Positions 55,923 through 64,000 of a stretch of DNA of 64,000 nucleotides are shown piece by piece. The stretch's first letter is position 1; each line of letters starts with the position of its first letter. Position numbers and translations under genes: made by a program. This DNA is from Lysobacter alkalisoli (lineage in GTDB: Bacteria; Pseudomonadota; Gammaproteobacteria; Xanthomonadales; Xanthomonadaceae): NCBI RefSeq assembly GCF_006547045.1, contig NZ_CP041242.1:2490001-2554000 (forward strand). Reading direction: 5' to 3'. The notes beneath the pieces are model-generated. The model was not told the DNA's origin. It did no database searches and was given only the letters and a program-made list of their open reading frames with translations.

Positions 55923-56324
55923 TTACTCGGCTGCGGCTGCTGCCTTCTCGGCCTTGGCCTTGGCCACCGCCGACAGGTCTTCCTTGATGCGGGCCTTCCT
56001 GCCTTCCAGACCGCGCAGGTAGTACAGCTTGCCGGCACGGACCTTGCCGCGGCGCTTGACGTCGACCGAGTCGATGATCGGGCTGTGGTTCTGGAACACG
56101 CGCTCGACGCCGTAGCCGTGCGAGATCTTGCGCACGGTGAACGAGGAGTTGAGGCCGGCGTTCTTCTTCGCGATGACCACGCCTTCATAAGCCTGGACGC
56201 GTTCGCGGTTGCCTTCCTTCACCTTGACGTTGACGACGACGGTGTCGCCAGGGCCGAACTCGGGCAGCTGGCGCTGGGCCTGTTCGGTTTCGAAATCCTG
56301 CAGGAGCGTATTGAGGGTGGTCAT
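55923..56324 (-). CDS. rplS: 50S ribosomal protein L19
   Basis: 133 residues, a little longer than E. coli L19 (115) because of an alanine/lysine-rich tail ([15 protein letters not shown]). The core matches the family: [60 protein letters not shown] and [18 protein letters not shown]. It is the last gene of rpsP-rimM-trmD-rplS, 125 bases after trmD. Confidence 0.97.
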   Translation of the reverse strand: MTTLNTLLQDFETEQAQRQLPEFGPGDTVVVNVKVKEGNRERVQAYEGVVIAKKNAGLNSSFTVRKISHGYGVERVFQNHSPIIDSVDVKRRGKVRAGKLYYLRGLEGRKARIKEDLSAVAKAKAEKAAAAAE

Positions 56325-56449
56325 GGTCTTGGCCTGTTGATGTCGCTTTTCTAGGCCGCCGGTTCCCGGTAAATGCGGATACCGGACGGCGGTTGTTGCG
56401 CGAGTGCACGTGGACCCGCGTCATGGCATGGGCAGAGCTAAGCGGCGAA

Positions 56450-57259
56450 TTATAGCGGCTTTTTTGTCCCGGACGCCAGTGGCCCGGGGGCTCCCGAAAC
56501 TACGCCTCCCTCCCCGCTGGCCCGCCATTCATCCAGCAGGCGGCGATCGGCTGGCGACAGCGCCGCCTCGTCGAGCAGGTCAGGGCGCCGCGCCCAGGTC
56601 CGGCCCAGCGCCTGCATCCGCCGCCAACGGGCGATTTCGGCATGGTTGCCGGACATCAGCACGGCCGGCACGGTGCCGAGTTCGTGCTCGACCGGACGGG
56701 TGTAGTGCGGGCAGTCGAGCAGGCCATCGGCCTCGAAGCTGTCCTGGATGGCGGATTCGGCGTCGTTGAGGGCACCGTCCTGCAGGCGCGCCACCGCGTC
56801 CACGACCACCGCCGCGGCCAGCTCGCCGCCGGACAGCACGTAGTCGCCGATCGAGATCTCCTCGTCGACCTCGGCCCGGATCAGGCGCTCGTCGACGCCC
56901 TCGTAGCGACCGCAGAGCAGGACCAGGCGGTCCAGCGCAGCCAGCTCGCGGACCTTGGCCTGGTCGAGCGGGCGCCCCTGCGGGCTCATGTAGACGACAC
57001 GCGCCGGCGGCCGATCGTCTACGTGCCCGGCCGCTTGTGCAGCCCGTATCGCCGCCCGCAGCGGCTCGATCATCATCACCATGCCCGGTCCGCCGCCGAA
57101 CGGGCGGTCGTCGACCCGGCGGTAGTTGCCCTCGGCATGGTCGCGCGGGTTCCAGCCATGCAGCGACAGCAGCCCACGCTCACGCGCTCGCCCGACCACG
57201 CCGAAACCGGCGCACTGGTCGACGAACTCGGGAAACAGGCTGATGACGTCGATACGCAT
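56450..57259 (-). CDS. trmD: tRNA (guanine-N1-)-methyltransferase
   Basis: Methylates G37 of tRNAs to prevent frameshifting. The 269 residues form a SPOUT-class knotted enzyme: [20 protein letters not shown] at the start, [36 protein letters not shown], the knot loops [20 protein letters not shown] and [15 protein letters not shown], and [10 protein letters not shown]. The ATG at 57259 is 11 bases after the rimM stop. A TATAAT overlaps its stop codon on the coding strand, but no -35 accompanies it. Confidence 0.97.
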   Translation of the reverse strand: MRIDVISLFPEFVDQCAGFGVVGRARERGLLSLHGWNPRDHAEGNYRRVDDRPFGGGPGMVMMIEPLRAAIRAAQAAGHVDDRPPARVVYMSPQGRPLDQAKVRELAALDRLVLLCGRYEGVDERLIRAEVDEEISIGDYVLSGGELAAAVVVDAVARLQDGALNDAESAIQDSFEADGLLDCPHYTRPVEHELGTVPAVLMSGNHAEIARWRRMQALGRTWARRPDLLDEAALSPADRRLLDEWRASGEGGVVSGAPGPLASGTKKPL

Positions 57260-57270
57260 GGGGCGGGGAG

Positions 57271-57786
57271 CTAGAACTCGGGATCCCAGTCGACGGTGAC
57301 CACGCCGGCCTCGAAATCCACACCGGTGACGTACTGCGGCTGCACGAACGGGATCATCCGCTCACGTTCGTCGTCGCGGGCGACCAGCACGTCGTTGGCG
57401 CCGGTGGAGAACAGGTGCGAGACCTTGCCCAGTTCAACGCCTTCGGTGTTGACCACGCGCAGGCCCTCCAGGTCGACCCAGTAGTACTCGCCGGGCTTTG
57501 GTGGCGGCAACGTCTCGCGCGGGACATATATCTCCGTGCCGCGCAGAGCCTCGGCGGCATCGCGGTCGGTTACATCGGGCAGGTGCCCGATCACGTGCTT
57601 GCCGCTCTCGCGCCCACGCGCACCGCGCACCGCGCGTTCACCGCCCTGTGGGTCGACCATGATCCACGGCTGGTAGCCGAACAGCGCCGCGCGCGGCTCG
57701 GTCCATGACTCGAACTTCAGTTCGCCACGCAGGCCAAAGGCGCCAAGCACCCTGCCCAACAGGATGCGGCGCCCTTGATCGTTCAT
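57271..57786 (-). CDS. rimM: 16S rRNA processing protein RimM
   Basis: Ribosome maturation factor acting on the 30S head. The 171 residues have the N-terminal [20 protein letters not shown] and the PRC-barrel C-terminal domain with [17 protein letters not shown] and [18 protein letters not shown]. It lies between rpsP (50 bases upstream) and trmD, the standard order. Confidence 0.95.
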   Translation of the reverse strand: MNDQGRRILLGRVLGAFGLRGELKFESWTEPRAALFGYQPWIMVDPQGGERAVRGARGRESGKHVIGHLPDVTDRDAAEALRGTEIYVPRETLPPPKPGEYYWVDLEGLRVVNTEGVELGKVSHLFSTGANDVLVARDDERERMIPFVQPQYVTGVDFEAGVVTVDWDPEF

Positions 57787-57836
57787 TCGCTGCAGCCGAC
57801 CGGCTGGGGGATCGGAGCGGATGCCCCGGCCCGGAC

Positions 57837-58109
57837 TCAGGCGGCGCTGGCAGCCGGCGCGTCTGCCGACTTCTGCGCTTCCTTGTACAGCCCGGCAACC
57901 TTGCCGGTCATCTGCGCGCCGTGACCGATCCAGTGCTCAACGCGCTCGGTGTTCAGCTCGAGGCGCTTCTCGCCACCGGTGGCGACGGGGTTGAAGTAGC
58001 CCACGCGCTCGATGTTGCGGCCATCGCGGGCGTTGCGGCTGTCGGTGACGATGATGTGGTAGAAGGGACGCTTCTTGGCGCCACCGCGCGCCAGACGGAT
58101 CTTGACCAT
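57837..58109 (-). CDS. rpsP: 30S ribosomal protein S16
   Basis: 90 residues starting [20 protein letters not shown] at 58109; [20 protein letters not shown] and [20 protein letters not shown] are family signatures. It is the first gene of the ribosomal/tRNA modification operon. A sigma-70-type promoter stands about 50 bases upstream. The gene ffh, often found before rpsP, is absent here; gspA-gspB lies upstream instead. Confidence 0.97.
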   Translation of the reverse strand: MVKIRLARGGAKKRPFYHIIVTDSRNARDGRNIERVGYFNPVATGGEKRLELNTERVEHWIGHGAQMTGKVAGLYKEAQKSADAPAASAA

Positions 58110-58157
58110 GGTATTTCCTGTGTTGCCCAGCCGCCGGGATGGCGGGGTAAGCCGGAA

Positions 58158-58187
58158 ATTATAGCCTACCGGCCGAGCCGGTGAAAA
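58158..58187 (-). promoter_or_regulatory. sigma-70-type promoter of rpsP
   Basis: On the minus strand TTTTCA (58182-58187), 18 bases, then a perfect TATAAT (58158-58163), 49 bases before the rpsP ATG and just beyond the gspB stop. Confidence 0.65.
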
Positions 58188-58195
58188 CCTGCCGT

Positions 58196-58978
58196 TCAGC
58201 GGATCGGCAGTTCGAGCCGGCGCCCCTGCCAGTCCAGTACCACGGCATCGCGGGTGATCGCGGTGACCACGGTATTGCCTGCCATGTCCCCCTCCCCGAC
58301 GCGATTGCCATCGATGATGGCGAAACGCCGCGCCGGGTCCTCGGACCACATGTGCATGCTGACTTTCAAGGGCGGCAACTGTCGGCGCTCCTCGCCGGAC
58401 AATCCGGACAGCGGCAGCAACCTGTCGTTGCCCGGCTCGGGCACGGGAGCGGGGATCTGAACGGGCTCAATGGCCGGCCCGGGCGACGACCCGATCGGCG
58501 TGGGTTCCGATATGGGCCCTGGGGTTGGCTCGGCGGGCCGCTGGTGAATCGCGGTGGATCGCGGTTCGGGGCGCTGAGGCGACGGAACCGCCGCGGGCAC
58601 AGGCACCGCGACGGCCTCGGACACAGGCGCGGGACCGGGTGATGGCAGGTCCGGGGCCGGATCGGCCCCTGTCGATGGCGCCAACACCTGCGGAGCCGCA
58701 TCCACGGATGCAGGCGCCGTCGCGGATCCGGTAATGGCGACCGTCGGGACGCCCGGGGCCTGTACGTCGGCGAGGGGCCCCGCGGGGTCTTCACGCAGCA
58801 GCCAGACGACCGGCAACGCGACCGCCGCCGCGAGCACGGCGACCACCCACGTCCAGGCGCGCGGCCGGCGCGCACTTCGCGACCGGGCGACCGGCCGCGG
58901 CTCGCTCAACAGATCCGGCACCTCGCCACGGCGACGCTCGGCTTCGGACTTGCGCAGGGCTTCGAGGATCAGCGACAT
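58196..58978 (-). CDS. gspB: type II secretion assembly protein GspB
   Basis: 260 residues with one membrane helix (about 42-61, [20 protein letters not shown]) preceded by a short cytoplasmic part starting [20 protein letters not shown], which is diagnostic of GspB/ExeB partners. The long middle is a proline-rich periplasmic linker. The C-terminal GspB domain holds [20 protein letters not shown] and [14 protein letters not shown]. With GspA it helps pass the secretin multimer through peptidoglycan. Its start overlaps the gspA stop by ten bases. Confidence 0.92.
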   Translation of the reverse strand: MSLILEALRKSEAERRRGEVPDLLSEPRPVARSRSARRPRAWTWVVAVLAAAVALPVVWLLREDPAGPLADVQAPGVPTVAITGSATAPASVDAAPQVLAPSTGADPAPDLPSPGPAPVSEAVAVPVPAAVPSPQRPEPRSTAIHQRPAEPTPGPISEPTPIGSSPGPAIEPVQIPAPVPEPGNDRLLPLSGLSGEERRQLPPLKVSMHMWSEDPARRFAIIDGNRVGEGDMAGNTVVTAITRDAVVLDWQGRRLELPIR

Positions 58979-60585
58979 GCCCTACTCCCCTGTTCCAAGT
59001 CAAGCACCCGCAACAATCGCGGACCGCTGCCATCGGTGGCGGCGAGCGCCATCAATGTCTCCTGGCCGACCACGCCGTCGGTGCGCAAACCGTGCTCATC
59101 CTGGAAGCGGCGTACCGCCTCGCGCATCGCAGCCACCCCGGCCGGCGCATCGGCGGACAGGTAGCGCGGCACCAGCCGCGCATACACCCAGTCGAACGTG
59201 GCGCTTCCGGGTTCGAGCGGCGGTCGGACATCGGCCGGGGCTCGCCACAACACCCGGTATTCCCCGTTCCAGGCCCGTGCCAGCGCGATACGGTCGATGT
59301 CGACAGTCGCCCCCGCCAGCCACAGGCGCGCATGGGTCGAATCGACGCCCAGCAACACCCCCCAGCCATCCTGATCGCCGCTGCGCAGACGCAGCAGCGC
59401 CGGCAGGCCCTGCGCAGCCAACGTGTCGAGCCCGTTGTGGCCATGCAGGCAGTGGATCCCCGGAGCGATCGCCGGGGCGCAGGTGGCCGGAATGTCGTCA
59501 GGCAACTCCCACAATTGCAGCAACTGCCGCCAGGCCGATGCAAGCGAGGGAGCCCCCGCCTGCAACCGGGCCGACAGTGCGGCGCCATCGAGCATTGGCA
59601 CGGCCGCCGGAGGGCGGGCAACCTGTTCCGCCACGGGTTCGGCGCGGATCGTCGCCACAGGCTCGGGCGGTGTCCACGACCGCCACCAGACCAGCGCCGC
59701 GGCCATCGCCAACGCCACTACCGCCCCGGCAGCCAGCAGTCCAGCCATCCGGCGCGACCGCGGTGCCTGGCGGGATTCTGGCGCCAGCGCCTCGCGCGCA
59801 GCGCGGTCCACCGCCTTGTCGTCGATCGTGTCCGCATCGTGCGCGTAGGCCCCGAGCAGCGCGCGCTCGGCGATCACATTGACCAGCCTCGGCACGCCGC
59901 CGGAATGGCGGTGCACGCGCCGTATCGCCGCGTCGCTGAACGGCAGTCGCTGGCCACCGGCAACGTGATAGCGATGGCGCAGGTAGGCGCCGACCTCGGC
60001 GGCATCGAGTGGATCCAGGTGGTATCGCGCGGTGATGCGTTGCGAAAGCTGGCGCATGTCATCACGCGCCAGCATCTCGCGCAGTTCGGGCTGGCCCAGC
60101 AGGATGATCTGCAACAGCTTCTGGGTATCGGTTTCCAGGTTGGTCAGCAGCCGGATCTGCTCCAGCGCGTCGCGGGACAGGTTCTGCGCCTCGTCGATGA
60201 TCAGCACCACCCGCAGGCCCTGCGCATAGGCTTCGAGCAGGTAGGCGTTGAGGCGGTCCACCAGCGGCTTGCGGGTGACGCCGGCCGTATCCAGCCGCAG
60301 TTCCTCGCAGAGGGTCTTCAACAGCTCCACTGGCGAAAGCGACGGATTGAGCAGCAGCGCGGCGCGTGCGTTGTCGGGCAATCGTTCCAGCAGCAGGCGA
60401 CTCAGGGTGGTCTTGCCGGTGCCGACCTCACCGGTCAGCAGTACGAATCCGCCACCGCCGCCCTGCCCGACGCCGAACATCAGGTGCGCGAGCGCATCCC
60501 GGTGGCGCTCGCTGAGAAAAACGAAACGTGGGTCGGGCGTGATCGAGAACGGCGGCGCCTTCAGGCCGAAGTACTCGAGATACAT
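58969..60585 (-). CDS. gspA: type II secretion ATPase GspA/ExeA
   Basis: 538 residues. A cytoplasmic AAA-type ATPase occupies residues 1-270: YLEYFGLKAPPFSITPDPRF, Walker A LTGEVGTGKTTLSRLLL and Walker B VVLIIDEAQNLS. A membrane helix follows near 285-303 (AGLLAAGAVVALAMAAALVW). The periplasmic part has a middle domain (ATCAPAIAPGIHCLHGHNGL) and a C-terminal peptidoglycan-binding domain (REAVRRFQDEHGLRTDGVVG). This is the ExeA order. The ATPase with GspB drives secretin assembly. No other type II secretion genes are in the window. Confidence 0.93.
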   Translation of the reverse strand: MYLEYFGLKAPPFSITPDPRFVFLSERHRDALAHLMFGVGQGGGGGFVLLTGEVGTGKTTLSRLLLERLPDNARAALLLNPSLSPVELLKTLCEELRLDTAGVTRKPLVDRLNAYLLEAYAQGLRVVLIIDEAQNLSRDALEQIRLLTNLETDTQKLLQIILLGQPELREMLARDDMRQLSQRITARYHLDPLDAAEVGAYLRHRYHVAGGQRLPFSDAAIRRVHRHSGGVPRLVNVIAERALLGAYAHDADTIDDKAVDRAAREALAPESRQAPRSRRMAGLLAAGAVVALAMAAALVWWRSWTPPEPVATIRAEPVAEQVARPPAAVPMLDGAALSARLQAGAPSLASAWRQLLQLWELPDDIPATCAPAIAPGIHCLHGHNGLDTLAAQGLPALLRLRSGDQDGWGVLLGVDSTHARLWLAGATVDIDRIALARAWNGEYRVLWRAPADVRPPLEPGSATFDWVYARLVPRYLSADAPAGVAAMREAVRRFQDEHGLRTDGVVGQETLMALAATDGSGPRLLRVLDLEQGSRACR

Positions 60586-60691
60586 TGTGGGTGCCGGAAC
60601 ATGCGAGGCGCCTAGCCTGCCACGATTGCCACCATCCCGGAAGAACCGGAAAAGAATGACAGCCTTCCGCGATCAGGTGAAGGACCCATAA

Positions 60692-60724
60692 GAAAACGCC
60701 GGGCCCCGAAGAGCCCGGCGTTTG
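60692..60724 (-). terminator. terminator of the subtilase gene
   Basis: On the minus strand AACGCCGGGC, a short loop, GCCCGGCGTT, then TTCTTAT. It lies 17 bases after the protease stop and before gspA. Confidence 0.88.
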
Positions 60725-60740
60725 CGTGGAAGGCAAGCCC

Positions 60741-64000
<3,260 letters not shown>

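Noticed and set aside
56449-56454. TATAAT over the trmD stop codon as an rplS promoter
   Set aside because: No acceptable -35 sequence at 16-18 bases; left as chance.

Overview
The window is GC-rich DNA from a gammaproteobacterium. The best fit is the order Xanthomonadales (Lysobacterales): an NAD-type isocitrate dehydrogenase, an exeA/gspB pair, a Pho block made of phoB-phoR-ppk1-ppx, and the tig-clpP-clpX-lon-hup-ppiD chain are all usual there. This placement is inferred from gene content and order, not from a database search. Almost all the sequence is core chromosome. No prophage, transposase, rRNA operon or CRISPR array was seen.

Layout. 0-3.4 kb: dnaX-ybaB-recR on the minus strand, then tRNA-Ser(GGA) and the 4.5S SRP RNA. 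3.4-7.7 kb: molybdenum cofactor genes (moaC-moaD-moaE, then a secreted beta-propeller; moaA behind a metallo-beta-lactamase-fold protein). 7.7-11.1 kb: Kdo kinase and a family 9 glycosyltransferase (LPS core), plus small conserved proteins. 11.1-11.6 kb: a tandem 189-bp duplication beside tRNA-Ser(CGA). 11.9-17.7 kb: PP2C phosphatase, dnaQ-rnhA-methyltransferase facing gloB-lytic transglycosylase, and fabI. 18.2-28.6 kb: a minus-strand proteostasis block (tig, clpP, clpX, lon, hupB, ppiD) punctuated by eight tRNA genes. 28.8-34.3 kb: a Bax-inhibitor-1 protein, an NhaC-like antiporter, isocitrate dehydrogenase, an AhpD-like protein and glutaredoxin. 34.5-42.4 kb: a BepA-like protease, then phoB-phoR-ppk1-ppx. 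42.5-52.6 kb: one 10-kb gene for a 3367-residue autotransporter. 53-55.3 kb: an XRE regulator, then a glycosyltransferase/PAP2 phosphatase pair. 55.3-58.2 kb: hslR and rpsP-rimM-trmD-rplS. 58.2-60.6 kb: gspA-gspB. 60.7 kb to the end: a subtilisin-family protease whose start lies outside the window.

Regulation read from sequence. A near-consensus Pho box lies in front of phoB, and a weaker three-half-site version lies in front of the glycosyltransferase/PAP2 pair, suggesting phosphate-dependent membrane lipid change. Candidate heat-shock (sigma-32) promoters stand before lon, clpP and hslR. Sigma-70 promoters can be read before hupB and rpsP.

Most unusual features. (1) The giant autotransporter does not end at its beta-barrel: it carries about 176 further residues with a FimV/HubP-type LysM domain, which should sit in the periplasm. 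(2) A 390-423 bp mobile-looking repeat with terminal inverted repeats occurs three times, next to terminators. In one copy the core of its first hairpin is inverted relative to the other two. (3) A second palindromic repeat occurs twice with compensatory base changes in its stem.
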